Below are positions 11,357-20,066 of a stretch of DNA of 64,000 bases, piece by piece. Within the stretch, counting starts at the first letter, position 1, and every line of letters begins with the position of its first letter. Both the position numbers and the translations under genes were made by a program. Source of the stretch: Bosea sp. BIWAKO-01 (lineage in GTDB: Bacteria > Pseudomonadota > Alphaproteobacteria > Rhizobiales > Beijerinckiaceae); the NCBI RefSeq assembly GCF_001748145.1, contig NZ_BCQA01000002.1, positions 430,139 to 494,138 on the forward strand. Reading direction: 5' to 3'. The notes under the pieces were generated by a model. It saw only the letters and a program-made list of their open reading frames with translations. It ran no database searches and was not told the origin of the DNA.

Positions 11357-12173
11357 GGTTCTCAGGCGCATGCTGCGCTCGCCGCAAGGAGCGCTCGGCC
11401 TCGTCATCGTCGGGCTGATCCTGCTCGTCGTGATCGTCGGCCCATGGCTCGCGCCCTACGACCCCGAAAAGATGGCGCCGCTGATGCGCTACAAGCCGCC
11501 GAGCGCGCAGTTCTGGCTGGGCACGGACCAGTATGGCCGCGATATCCTGAGCCGCCTGCTGCATGGCGCCCGCGCCACCGTCGTCATGGCCTTGCTGGCG
11601 ACGGCGCTGGGCACGCTCGTCGGCGCCGTCATTGGCACGGTTTCAGCCTTCCTCGGTGGGCGCAGCGACGAAGCGATCATGCGCACTGTCGATGCCATCA
11701 TGTCGATCCCGAGCCTGCTGCTGGCCCTGCTGATCGTGAACCTGCTCGGCAAGAGCAGTCTCAACGCGCTGCTCGCGATCGGGCTCGCCTTCGCGCCCGG
11801 AATGGCTCGCATCACGCGCTCCGTCGCGCTCGCGGTGCGTAAGCAAGACTATGTCAACGCCGCCATCGCGCGCGGCGAGAGCGCCGCCTTTATCGTCGGG
11901 CGCGAGATGCTGCCGAACGTGGTGGCGCCGATCATCGTCGAGATGACCATTCGCGTCGCCTTCGCCGTGATGCTGTTCGCCACGCTTTCCTTCCTGGGAC
12001 TGGGCGCGCAGCCCCCGGCCTCCGAATGGGGACTGATGGTCTCGGAAGCGCGGCGCTTCATGCATCTGAGCGCCTGGATGATCCTGTGGCCGAGCCTTGC
12101 CGTCGCGTTGGTTGCGATCGGCTTCAACCTGCTCGGTGACGGCCTGCGCGACGCGCTGAATCCGAGGGCATGA
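11349..12173 (+). CDS. ABC transporter permease, DppC/OppC type
   Basis: A 274-residue partner permease. It has the DppC hallmark LGTDQYGRDILSRLLHGAR after the first helix and the coupling loop near AAIARGESAAFIVGREMLPN. The start at ATG 11349 overlaps the preceding gene's stop; the longer in-frame leader belongs to the upstream gene's sequence in another frame. Together with the DppB-type subunit it forms the membrane channel for peptide-like substrates. Confidence 0.94.
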   Translation: MIEVLRRMLRSPQGALGLVIVGLILLVVIVGPWLAPYDPEKMAPLMRYKPPSAQFWLGTDQYGRDILSRLLHGARATVVMALLATALGTLVGAVIGTVSAFLGGRSDEAIMRTVDAIMSIPSLLLALLIVNLLGKSSLNALLAIGLAFAPGMARITRSVALAVRKQDYVNAAIARGESAAFIVGREMLPNVVAPIIVEMTIRVAFAVMLFATLSFLGLGAQPPASEWGLMVSEARRFMHLSAWMILWPSLAVALVAIGFNLLGDGLRDALNPRA

Positions 12174-12177
12174 GGCG

Positions 12178-13794
12178 ATGACGACGGTTCTCGATATCGC
12201 CGGCTATGGGCTCGACTACGCGACGCCGACGGGGTTCACCCGCGCGCTCGACGATGTCAGCCTGCAGATCGCCCGGGGCGAGGTGCTGGGCCTCGTCGGC
12301 GAATCGGGCTCTGGCAAGACGTCGCTCGCCTGGGCGATCATGCGCCATCTGCCGACGAGCGCGCGCGAGGCGGGCGCCATCCGGCTCACCGGGCAGGACC
12401 TGCTGAAGGTGTCCGAGGCCGCGATCGAGGCGATCCGCGGCCGGCGCATCGGCATGGTCTTCCAGGACCCGAGCACCTCGCTCAACCCGACCTTGCCACT
12501 CGGGGAGCAACTCGCGGAGGTGTTGGTGCGCCATCGCGGCCTGACGCGGAAGCAGGCCTGGGCCGAGGGCGAGGAACGCCTGGCCCATGTCGGGCTGAAG
12601 GTCCCCAAGCAGATGATGCGGCGCTATCCGCACGAGGCCTCCGGCGGCGAGAAGCAGCGCGTCGTCATCGCCACCGCCTTCGCCTGCCAGCCGGAATGCA
12701 TCATCTTCGACGAGCCGACGACGGCGCTCGACGTCATCACCGCCCGGCAGATTCTCGACCTGTTCAAGGCCTTGCAGGAGGAGACAGGCGTCGCCTCGCT
12801 CTATATCTCGCACGACCTCGCGCTGGTCTCGCAGATCGCGACGAAGGTTGCGGTCATTCATCGCGGCAGGATCGTCGAGCAAGGTGCGGTCGGCGAGGTC
12901 TTCGCCAGGCCGCAGGACGCCTATACGCGCAAGCTGCTCGCCGCTGTCCCGCGGCCGGACCACCGGCTGGTCGAGACGGAGCCTCCTCAAGCCGGCAAAC
13001 CGCTGGTCGAGGTCGAGAAGGTCAGCGTCCATTATGGCCGCAAGCCCTTCCTTGGCGGGTTGCTCGGCCGGGCCAACACGCAGTTCACCGGCAATCGCGA
13101 GGTGAGCCTCTCGGTGATGCCGGGCGAGATCCTCGGCATCGTCGGCGAATCCGGCTCTGGCAAGTCGACGCTCGCCAAGGCGATGACCGGGCTCAACCGC
13201 TTCGAGGGCGAAATCCGCTTCGCCGGGCGCCGGATCACCGGGCTCTCCGACATGGACAAGGCCTATCGCCGCGATGTCCAGATCATCTTCCAGCACCCGG
13301 ATTCCTCGCTCAACCCGCGCCAGCGCATCAGCGAAATCCTGTCTCGGCCCCTCGAGCTTTACGGCGAGGCAGGCGCCCGCAAGGACGCGGCAGCCATCGG
13401 TGAGTTGCTGGAGCAGGTGCGCCTCCCGGCGTCCTATGCCGAGCGCTATCCGCACCAGCTCTCCGGCGGCGAGAAGCAGCGCGTCGCCATCGCCCGTGCC
13501 TTCGCCTCGAAGCCGAAGCTCGTGATCTGCGACGAGATCACCTCAGCGCTCGACGTCTCCGTTCAGGCCTCCGTCGTCGAACTGCTGATCGATCTCCAGA
13601 AGCGCTTCGGCACCGCCTATCTCTTCATCACGCACGATCTCAACCTGGTGCGCCAGATCGCTCACCGGATCGCGGTGATGTATCGCGGCGACCTCGTCGA
13701 TCTCCTCGATATCGCGACGCTCTCGACCGGCCCCCTCCACCCCTACACCCAATCCCTGCTCGAAGCCGTGCCCGCCCCGGCCACGGCCGCCTGA
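12178..13794 (+). CDS. Duplicated ABC ATPase (DppD-DppF fusion)
   Basis: A 538-residue protein with two complete ATP-binding cassettes that powers the transporter. Cassette 1 has [12 protein letters not shown], the signature [13 protein letters not shown] and Walker [13 protein letters not shown]; cassette 2 has [26 protein letters not shown] and [12 protein letters not shown]. Each is followed by the short oligopeptide-transporter C-terminal extension ([13 protein letters not shown] in the second). A single fused ATPase in place of separate DppD and DppF subunits is common in alphaproteobacterial peptide transporters. Confidence 0.95.
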   Translation: MTTVLDIAGYGLDYATPTGFTRALDDVSLQIARGEVLGLVGESGSGKTSLAWAIMRHLPTSAREAGAIRLTGQDLLKVSEAAIEAIRGRRIGMVFQDPSTSLNPTLPLGEQLAEVLVRHRGLTRKQAWAEGEERLAHVGLKVPKQMMRRYPHEASGGEKQRVVIATAFACQPECIIFDEPTTALDVITARQILDLFKALQEETGVASLYISHDLALVSQIATKVAVIHRGRIVEQGAVGEVFARPQDAYTRKLLAAVPRPDHRLVETEPPQAGKPLVEVEKVSVHYGRKPFLGGLLGRANTQFTGNREVSLSVMPGEILGIVGESGSGKSTLAKAMTGLNRFEGEIRFAGRRITGLSDMDKAYRRDVQIIFQHPDSSLNPRQRISEILSRPLELYGEAGARKDAAAIGELLEQVRLPASYAERYPHQLSGGEKQRVAIARAFASKPKLVICDEITSALDVSVQASVVELLIDLQKRFGTAYLFITHDLNLVRQIAHRIAVMYRGDLVDLLDIATLSTGPLHPYTQSLLEAVPAPATAA

Positions 13795-13811
13795 CATTCG
13801 AGGCCCTGACG

Positions 13812-15032
13812 ATGAATCCGCGCGACCTGATCCATACGCTCGACGAGAAGGCTTGCCTCACGCTGCTTTCGAACTGGGCGCAGCACAAGAGCTACTCCGA
13901 GACCGAAGGCGAGAAGGCGCTCGTCCTCCATGCCATCGACCAGATGAACGCCATGGGCATCGAGGCGGAGGCGCAGCTCTTCGACGACGGCCGCCGCGCC
14001 AACGCCATTGGTCGCTGGAAGGGCACTGGCGGGGGCAAGAGCCTGCTGTTCAACGGCCATCTCGACACCAATCCGGCAACCGAGGGCTGGACGGTCGATC
14101 CCTGGGGCGGCCTGGTCGATGACGAGTTCATTTACGGTATCGGCGTCTCCAACATGAAGGCCGGCGACGCGGCCTCCTACTGCGCGGTTAAGACCCTGCT
14201 CGACGCCGGCGTAAAGCTGAAGGGCGACGTGATCCTGACCTATGTCGTCGGCGAATTGCAGGGCGGTGTCGGCACGGTCGCGGCGATCCGCAACGGCATC
14301 CGCGCCGACTATTTCGTCAACAGCGAGCCGACCGACCTGCAGGCCGTGACCATGCACGCCTGCGCGTTTTCGTTCGTCATCGAGCTCGTCGGCAACACCC
14401 GCCATCTCTCCAAGCGCGAGCAGGCGGTCGACGCGATCATGGCGGCCTGCGATCTGGTCCCGCGCCTCAATGCGATGACGTTCAGCGGCGCGCCGTCGCC
14501 GGAGCATGAATCCATCAATCGCGTCCATGTCGGCGTCGTCCATGGCGCGCTCGGCAAGGAACTGCACGAGTGGCGCTCGCCGCAGGTCGCCGACTATTGC
14601 AAGCTCAAGGGCTCCGGCCGCTTCGCCCCGGGCCAGACGCAGGAAGGCGCGCTCGCCGACATGCAGCGCGAACTCGCGGCGTTGGAAGCGCGCTTCCCCG
14701 GTCTGAAGACCACGATCCGCATCGAGAAGAAGGAAGGGCACCAGTCGATGCCGGCCTTCGAGGTCGCCAAGGACGCGCGCATCGTAAAGAGCATCAACGC
14801 TGCCTATGAGGCCGTGCGCGGCGAGAAGCAGCCGACCGGGGCGATCAAGCCGCCGGGCTTCTTCGGCACCGATGCCGGCCATCTCTATGCCGAAGCTGGT
14901 ATGGAGGGCATCGTCTGCGGTCCGGGAGGGCGCTACAACACCATGCCCGACGAGCGCGTCGAGATCCGCGATTTCCTCGACATGGTGCGGATCTACATGC
15001 TGACGATCCTGGACATCTGCGAGGTGGCGTGA
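13812..15032 (+). CDS. M20-family protein with lost metal ligands
   Basis: A 406-residue protein with overall M20 (acetylornithine deacetylase-like) architecture: FNGHLDTNP, the SEPTDLQAV segment, the dimerisation-domain His (NTRHLSKREQAVDAI) and a C-terminal FGTDAGHLYAEAG. Key positions are altered: the bridging Asp of the usual DMKGG is Asn (VSNMKAGD), the usual DEE is GELQ, and the last His motif reads GRYNTMPDE. First-motif His and Asp remain. It may bind one metal, work on a special substrate, or be a non-catalytic partner. It lies 17 bases behind the ATPase gene. Confidence 0.88.
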   Translation: MNPRDLIHTLDEKACLTLLSNWAQHKSYSETEGEKALVLHAIDQMNAMGIEAEAQLFDDGRRANAIGRWKGTGGGKSLLFNGHLDTNPATEGWTVDPWGGLVDDEFIYGIGVSNMKAGDAASYCAVKTLLDAGVKLKGDVILTYVVGELQGGVGTVAAIRNGIRADYFVNSEPTDLQAVTMHACAFSFVIELVGNTRHLSKREQAVDAIMAACDLVPRLNAMTFSGAPSPEHESINRVHVGVVHGALGKELHEWRSPQVADYCKLKGSGRFAPGQTQEGALADMQRELAALEARFPGLKTTIRIEKKEGHQSMPAFEVAKDARIVKSINAAYEAVRGEKQPTGAIKPPGFFGTDAGHLYAEAGMEGIVCGPGGRYNTMPDERVEIRDFLDMVRIYMLTILDICEVA

Positions 15033-16165
15033 ACCCGCTTTTTCCGCGCGAGGAGTTCGCCGCGCGGGTCGCAAGAGCCCGCTCGGCGATGGCCGAGGCT
15101 GGCGCCGACCTGCTGCTGGTCGACCACGCGGAGTTCCTCGCCTGGCTGACCGGCTACACAGTCTCGGAGACGATGTACCGCGCCGCCTTCCTGCCGCGCG
15201 AGGGCGAGCCTTGGTTCGTGCTGCGCGAACTCGACGCCGGGCCGTGCCGCGACGCCTGCTGGTTCTCCGAGATCGTAGGCTTCGCCGATACCGATGAGCC
15301 GCATGCGGTGATGGCGGAGGAGCTTCGGCGCCGCGGCTTCGCAACTTGCACGATCGGCTCCGATCACGCCTCCTACGGCTTCACCGCCGCCACGCGTGAC
15401 CGGCTCGCAGCGTTGCTGCCGGGCACGCGTTTTGTCGACCTGCCGCAAGCGAGCGACCTGTTGCGCGCGGTAAAGTCGCCGGCCGAGGTGGATCTGATCG
15501 CCCGCGCCGCCGGCATCGCCGACAAAGCGATGATGGCCATCGCCGCGCAGGCGCGGCCCGGAATGTCGCCGCGCGCCGCTGCCGCGATCGCCGCCGCCTG
15601 CTTCCTGGAGAACGGCGCCGATACCGGCGAAACCGGGCCGATCGTGCCCGGTATCGGCGGCCATGAATTCCTGCATGGCGTCATGACCGATCAGCCTCTG
15701 GCCGAAGGCGACATCCTGCACGTCGAACTGATCCCGAAAGTGCGCAATTACGGCGCCCGACTGATGCGGCCCGTGCTGATCGGCAAGGACGAGCGTGGGC
15801 TTCTACCGCTCGCCGAGCGCCTCGTAGCACTCCAGGACTGCCAGTTCGCCGCAATGCGGCCTGGCGTTTTAGCCTGCGAGGTCGATGCGGTGTTGCGCGA
15901 AGCCGTGCTGCGTGAGGGCTTGCGGCCTGCGTACAACAACGTCACCGGATACACTCTCGGCCTCTATGGCCGCACGCCGCGCCCCAGCGACTTCTCCCGC
16001 GTCTTCCTGCCGAACGCTCGCTGGCGGCTGGAGGAAGGCATGGTCTTTCACATGTATGCATCGGCAGCCGGATTGGGCTTCAGCGAAACCGTCGTCGTCG
16101 AAGCCGAGGGGGAAAGGCGCTTGACCGCCTCGCCGCGCAAGATGCTCACTGCCAGCGCAGTGTGA
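15029..16165 (+). CDS. M24-family (aminopeptidase P/creatinase-like) protein, degenerate active site
   Basis: A 378-residue protein with a creatinase-type N-terminal domain (DLLLVDHAEFLAWLTGYTV) and a pita-bread domain from about residue 150. The usual five metal ligands are mostly gone: the first Asp is Glu in ILHVELIPKV, the second is Ala in NYGARLMR, the GHGIG His is Tyr in GYTLGL, and the fourth Glu is replaced in FHMYAS; the last Glu may be SETVVV. Creatinase itself works without metal, so catalysis is not excluded. It starts at GTG 15029, overlapping the M20-like gene by four bases. Confidence 0.85.
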   Translation: MNPLFPREEFAARVARARSAMAEAGADLLLVDHAEFLAWLTGYTVSETMYRAAFLPREGEPWFVLRELDAGPCRDACWFSEIVGFADTDEPHAVMAEELRRRGFATCTIGSDHASYGFTAATRDRLAALLPGTRFVDLPQASDLLRAVKSPAEVDLIARAAGIADKAMMAIAAQARPGMSPRAAAAIAAACFLENGADTGETGPIVPGIGGHEFLHGVMTDQPLAEGDILHVELIPKVRNYGARLMRPVLIGKDERGLLPLAERLVALQDCQFAAMRPGVLACEVDAVLREAVLREGLRPAYNNVTGYTLGLYGRTPRPSDFSRVFLPNARWRLEEGMVFHMYASAAGLGFSETVVVEAEGERRLTASPRKMLTASAV

Positions 16166-16591
16166 ACCGCGGCTGTTTCGCACTGCTCGACTTCAGGGGG
16201 TATTGGCAGGCTCATTAGTTGAGCCGTGGGATGCGGATGTCCGCTTTCCGGCTGGGTGCGAGAGTCCGCTCATGGCGCGACCCAGCCCAACTGGGACGCC
16301 GAGATCAACTTCCGCTTCCCACCCACTTCCCGACTTCAGTCGTTAGCGGCGGGTGGAGCAAGCGAACTGCTGGGATAAAGAAGTAGGCCCGCGCGGGGCA
16401 TCCCACAGCGGGCCAACTTCTAAGGTCATGGGTCGATTTCAATCAACGCGCCCGCATTAAGCAGGTTAGGAGGCTCGCAGCACTTCGCGATGCCTCAGCG
16501 GGCTACACGCACCGGGGGCCACCGGCTTGCTTGTAGTAATGTTCCAGTGTCGGCGGAAAAACTCGCAGGGCGGCTGCTTCTCCGCACCATC
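16166..16591. other. Intergenic region with a dispersed repeat (16225-16335)
   Basis: No gene is supported. Bases near 16,255-16,325 contain a block whose reverse complement occurs near 59,310-59,375, including GGGAAGCGGAAGTTGATCTC read on the minus strand. Related short blocks (GTCCGCTT, CTCATGGCGC) appear near 4,640-4,680. This is a dispersed intergenic repeat, of unknown function. Confidence 0.6.
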
Positions 16592-16876
16592 CTACCGGTA
16601 ACGGTAATATCCGGCGTCGTGTGCTCTCCGCCCATAGGCGCGCGCGTGCGGCGGTGGGCCGCCGTAATGGCGGCCGTAGCTCCGTCCACGATTCCAATGG
16701 CGAGATCCGTGCCAGCCCTTATGCCCATGATATCCGTGGCCGCCATGTTTGATCTGCTCGATGTGATTTGGATTCTCGATCGTCTTCAGGCCCGCGATCG
16801 GAGCGGCTTGCGCCATGGACGTCAAGAAAGAGCCGAAGCCCAGCGCGGCAGCCGCAACAAGGATGAACTTTCGCAT
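16592..16876 (-). CDS. Small secreted His/Gly/Arg-rich protein
   Basis: A 94-residue protein with a clear signal peptide (MRKFILVAAAALGFGSFLTS, then MAQA). The mature part holds a histidine-rich stretch (IKHGGHGYHGHKGWHGSRHW) and ends in Arg/Tyr-rich repeats (DAGYYRYR). I start at ATG 16874-16876, which has GGGAG eight bases upstream. The histidines suggest a metal-binding periplasmic protein, but that is inference. It lies downstream of the DUF1236 gene on the same strand. Confidence 0.65.
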   Translation of the reverse strand: MRKFILVAAAALGFGSFLTSMAQAAPIAGLKTIENPNHIEQIKHGGHGYHGHKGWHGSRHWNRGRSYGRHYGGPPPHARAYGRRAHDAGYYRYR

Positions 16877-16974
16877 TGGTGTCTCCCAAAGGGGGCGGCA
16901 TGGCAGAGGGGAGGGGAAGGAATGGATCACCCACCGCGGACAGGAGCCCACCCGTGAAGGTGGGCTCCATCTGA

Positions 16975-17400
16975 TCATTCGATGATCTGAACGATCTTCC
17001 GGGTCCTTGGCTCAACCAGAACGGTCTTATCGTTGATCACGGTATAGCGGTATTCGGTCTTGCCGTAGCGAGCCGGAACTTCGCGATAGGTCACTGTGTC
17101 CGGCAAAGTCGCGCCGACGACGACCTTCTCGCGATAAGCCACCGAAGGCACCTTCTGCTGCGTCACATAGGTCCGGAACTCGGTGCGTTGATCCGCAGCG
17201 ATACCTCCCACGATCGCGCCAGCCGCAGCGCCCCCGACCGCGCCAACCGCTGCTCCGGCCGGCCCGCCGACGATTGCACCACCCACTGCACCGGCGCCTG
17301 CGCCTGTGGCGGCACCGGCCGCGGCACCCGAGTTCGACTGCGCAAATGCGGTCGCGGGAACGACGGCGAGAGCGGCGATAAGAACGAGATTCGTGATCAT
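16975..17400 (-). CDS. DUF1236-domain secreted protein
   Basis: A 141-residue protein. A signal peptide (MITNLVLIAALAVVPATAFA) precedes a Gly/Ala-rich glycine-zipper segment (residues about 25-70), then the DUF1236 domain, with its typical end YRYTVINDKTVLVEPRTRKIVQII. These are common small envelope proteins in Hyphomicrobiales, of unknown role. The glycine zipper suggests membrane association or oligomerisation. Confidence 0.85.
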   Translation of the reverse strand: MITNLVLIAALAVVPATAFAQSNSGAAAGAATGAGAGAVGGAIVGGPAGAAVGAVGGAAAGAIVGGIAADQRTEFRTYVTQQKVPSVAYREKVVVGATLPDTVTYREVPARYGKTEYRYTVINDKTVLVEPRTRKIVQIIE

Positions 17401-17648
17401 GGTTCTTTCCTTTTCATGGGACTTGGTGCTGGCCCCTGCCGAAAAGGTAAACGTGCGGACCTCGCAAGCTGTTCCATGAATAACCGTTCATAATGAGAGG
17501 GTTAGCGGCGCTGAATTATCTCGCCTTTAGTTGCGGTGCGCGGCTGAAGGCCGAGAGCATCTGCTGCTGTTCCCGCGGCCTGGGGCAGATCGGGAACCTT
17601 CATTCGACAAACGCGTATCGAGTGGGAGAACGATTCCGGAGGCCAATC

Positions 17649-17906
17649 ATGATCCCGCATTTGGCTGCGCTTCTTGTTCCAAGTGCGCTTTATCTGGCCG
17701 CCCACGCTGATACCGATAGGGCCGTAACCGATACCTGCAGGTTCGAGGGGGGTGTCATTGTCATCGGCCAATCCGACCCTGCGGGCACGGTCGACATGCT
17801 TGTCGGCGGGACCGAGATCACCCCATCCGGTCAGCGATCTCCGCGGCGATGGCGTCGGATAGCAGATCCGGACAAGGTCGCTGAGGACGCATGTCTATCC
17901 AGTTAG
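17649..17906 (+). CDS. Small hypothetical protein with possible signal peptide
   Basis: An 85-residue frame beginning MIPHLAALLVPSALYLAAHA, a plausible signal peptide, then DTCRFEGGVIVIGQSDPAGTVDMLVGGTE. The last 30 residues are Arg-rich and look less like protein, so a frameshift may have altered the end. I do not recognise it. Confidence 0.35.
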   Translation: MIPHLAALLVPSALYLAAHADTDRAVTDTCRFEGGVIVIGQSDPAGTVDMLVGGTEITPSGQRSPRRWRRIADPDKVAEDACLSS

Positions 17907-17909
17907 TCT

Positions 17910-19670
17910 TCAGATGGAGACTCCGGCCTCTCGAAGTCCGTCCACCAGCCGATCGAGCAGATCAGGATCCCGGTAGGGTAAAGCCCGCTTGAGGTGATCG
18001 ACAGAAAAGCTCGGGTTAATCTCCAGTATCTCCCGCCAATAGCGCCGCGCTTCTTCGTGGCGTCCGATGTGGCCATAGAGGCAGGCGAGATAAAAGCGCG
18101 TCATGTCCGATCGCGGTGCAAGCGCCAACCGACGCTTGAAGGCGATCTCGGCCTCGTCAAAGCGCCCGAGGCTCAAGAGGGCCCGCCCCAGGAAATGCAG
18201 CGACAGGTCGAATTGCGGGTCAAGCCGGTGGGAGCGTGTATAGAGCGCGACGGCGTCTTCGTACCGGCCCTGGAACTCCCTTATGTTGCCTAGCACGGTA
18301 TAGGCGTCGGCGAAATTGGGGTTGAGCGCGACGGCCCGCTCGGCCGGGGATTCCGCCTCGTCCAGGCGCCGCATCCAGGCAAGCGCGAGCGCCAGCGAGG
18401 TATGGGCCTGCGGCTCGGTGTCGTCCGTGTCGATCGCTTTGTGCGCCAGTTGCAGCGCCCGCTCCAGATTGTCTGGCGTCGCGCCGTTCCACTGGTTGAC
18501 GTAGTCGACAAAGTCGATGATCGACAGCCGGGCATAGGCGGCCGCCAGCCCCGGATCGATCTCGACGACGCGCTCCAGCATGACGCGCGCCTCCCTCGAC
18601 GATACGGCGCTGAGCTGCAGCACGGTCTGACGCGAGCGGACGAGCAGGTCGTAGGCCCCCGGATCCATCTTGCCGCGGCTCTCGCGCCGTTCCTCTTCAC
18701 CGGCCGTCAGCTTCACCTTGAGCGCGCTGACGATGGTGCGGGTGACCTCGTCCTGAACCGCGAATATATCCTCGATGCCGCGATCGTAGCGCTCGGCCCA
18801 GAGATGGCCACCGGTCGTGCCGTCGATCATCTGGGCGTTGATGCGGATGCGGCCGGCGGCCCGGCGCACGCTGCCTTCCAGGATGTACCGGACGCCGAGT
18901 TCCCGGCTCATCTTGCGGATATCCGGCGCCTTGCCCTTGTAGGCGAAGGAGGAATTGCGGGCGATGACGAAGAGGCCCGAAACCTTGGACAGATCGGTGA
19001 TGATGTCCTCGGTGATGCCGTCGGCGAAATAGCCCTGCTCCGGATCGCCGGACATGTTGTCGAACGGCAGGACGGCAATCGAAGGTCTCCCCGGAAGCCG
19101 CGGCCGGGTTTCCACGATTGTGCTGTCGGCGTCGCCGGCGCTGTTCGGCGACCAGCTCCAGACATGCACCAGGCGCTCGATGTTCTTGACCTCGTGATAG
19201 CCGCTGTCGAAGAATTCGATGCCTACGCGGCCATGCACATGTTCGTGGACGCTGTCCGAAATCGCGACGCCACCGGGACTGGCGAGCGTCTCGATCCGGG
19301 CAGCCACATTGACGCCATCGCCGAAAAGGTCGCTGTCCTCGACCATGATGTCGCCGAGGTTGACACCGACGCGCAGAACAATGGCCCGGTCTTCCGGCGT
19401 GCCGCTGTTGGCAGCCGCCATGGCCTGCTGAAGGGCCGCGGCGCACTCGACGGCGTTGACGGCGCTGCCGAATTCGACAAACACGCCGTCGCCGGTCCGC
19501 TTAAAGATGCGGCCCTGATGGCTTGCGACGAGCGGCTCCAGCACATCTTTCCAGCGCGCCATCAGCAGCGTGTGGGTGTTCTTTTCATCCCGCTCCATGA
19601 GCCGGCTGTAACCGACCACGTCAGCGGCCAAAATGGCAGCAAGCCGGCGTCTGATGGATTCGTGGGCCAT
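17910..19670 (-). CDS. Class III adenylate/guanylate cyclase with TolB-like and TPR regions
   Basis: A 586-residue protein. Residues about 8-175 form a class III nucleotide cyclase domain (AAILAADVVGYSRLM with the metal-binding Asp, TGDGVFVEFGS with the second Asp, LRVGVNLGDIMVE and DGVNVAARIETLA). Residues about 195-330 resemble the TolB-type segment of these proteins (PSIAVLPFDNMSGDPEQGYFADG), and the rest is TPR repeats. The protein should make cAMP in the cytoplasm in response to an unknown signal. It stands alone; such genes are numerous in Hyphomicrobiales genomes. Confidence 0.9.
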   Translation of the reverse strand: MAHESIRRRLAAILAADVVGYSRLMERDEKNTHTLLMARWKDVLEPLVASHQGRIFKRTGDGVFVEFGSAVNAVECAAALQQAMAAANSGTPEDRAIVLRVGVNLGDIMVEDSDLFGDGVNVAARIETLASPGGVAISDSVHEHVHGRVGIEFFDSGYHEVKNIERLVHVWSWSPNSAGDADSTIVETRPRLPGRPSIAVLPFDNMSGDPEQGYFADGITEDIITDLSKVSGLFVIARNSSFAYKGKAPDIRKMSRELGVRYILEGSVRRAAGRIRINAQMIDGTTGGHLWAERYDRGIEDIFAVQDEVTRTIVSALKVKLTAGEEERRESRGKMDPGAYDLLVRSRQTVLQLSAVSSREARVMLERVVEIDPGLAAAYARLSIIDFVDYVNQWNGATPDNLERALQLAHKAIDTDDTEPQAHTSLALALAWMRRLDEAESPAERAVALNPNFADAYTVLGNIREFQGRYEDAVALYTRSHRLDPQFDLSLHFLGRALLSLGRFDEAEIAFKRRLALAPRSDMTRFYLACLYGHIGRHEEARRYWREILEINPSFSVDHLKRALPYRDPDLLDRLVDGLREAGVSI

Positions 19671-20066
19671 GCGCCTTCCTAGCCCCCATCTATCTTGCTT
19701 CCCTGTCTATTCGGCTTGGCTCTCCACCCGTCCCGTCCTTACCCTCGCACTTAATTATCATCTGAAAAGGCTTCCGCATCGCAATCACTCTTTGAGCGAG
19801 GTGACGGGCTTTGTCTCCGGGCTGATCGTCAGGCGCGACGCCCCGGCGGCTAATATCTCAATACGTTCGAGATCCCCGGGGCCAGAAGACGGCATTCCGG
19901 ATAGATTTGGCGGCAGACTGCGAGGGCTAAGTCTCAATCAGAACCTCTGGCACGAACTTTGGCAGTGATCGACATCGGCACGGTTCACAACGTTGCGACA
20001 AGCTCATTGCCGGGGAGACCGTGATCTTACCAGCAGGGACCTATATCTCGTGTTGCAACACCTTTG
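19671..20066. other. Intergenic stretch, nothing recognised
   Basis: About 395 bases between the cyclase gene start and the ISNCY-type element. It should carry the cyclase promoter, but I find no clear motif, hairpin or gene. Confidence 0.4.

Noticed and set aside
12124..13455. 443-codon minus-strand frame opposite the double ATPase
   Set aside because: Shadow of a GC-rich conserved gene; no ribosome site and no recognisable domain.
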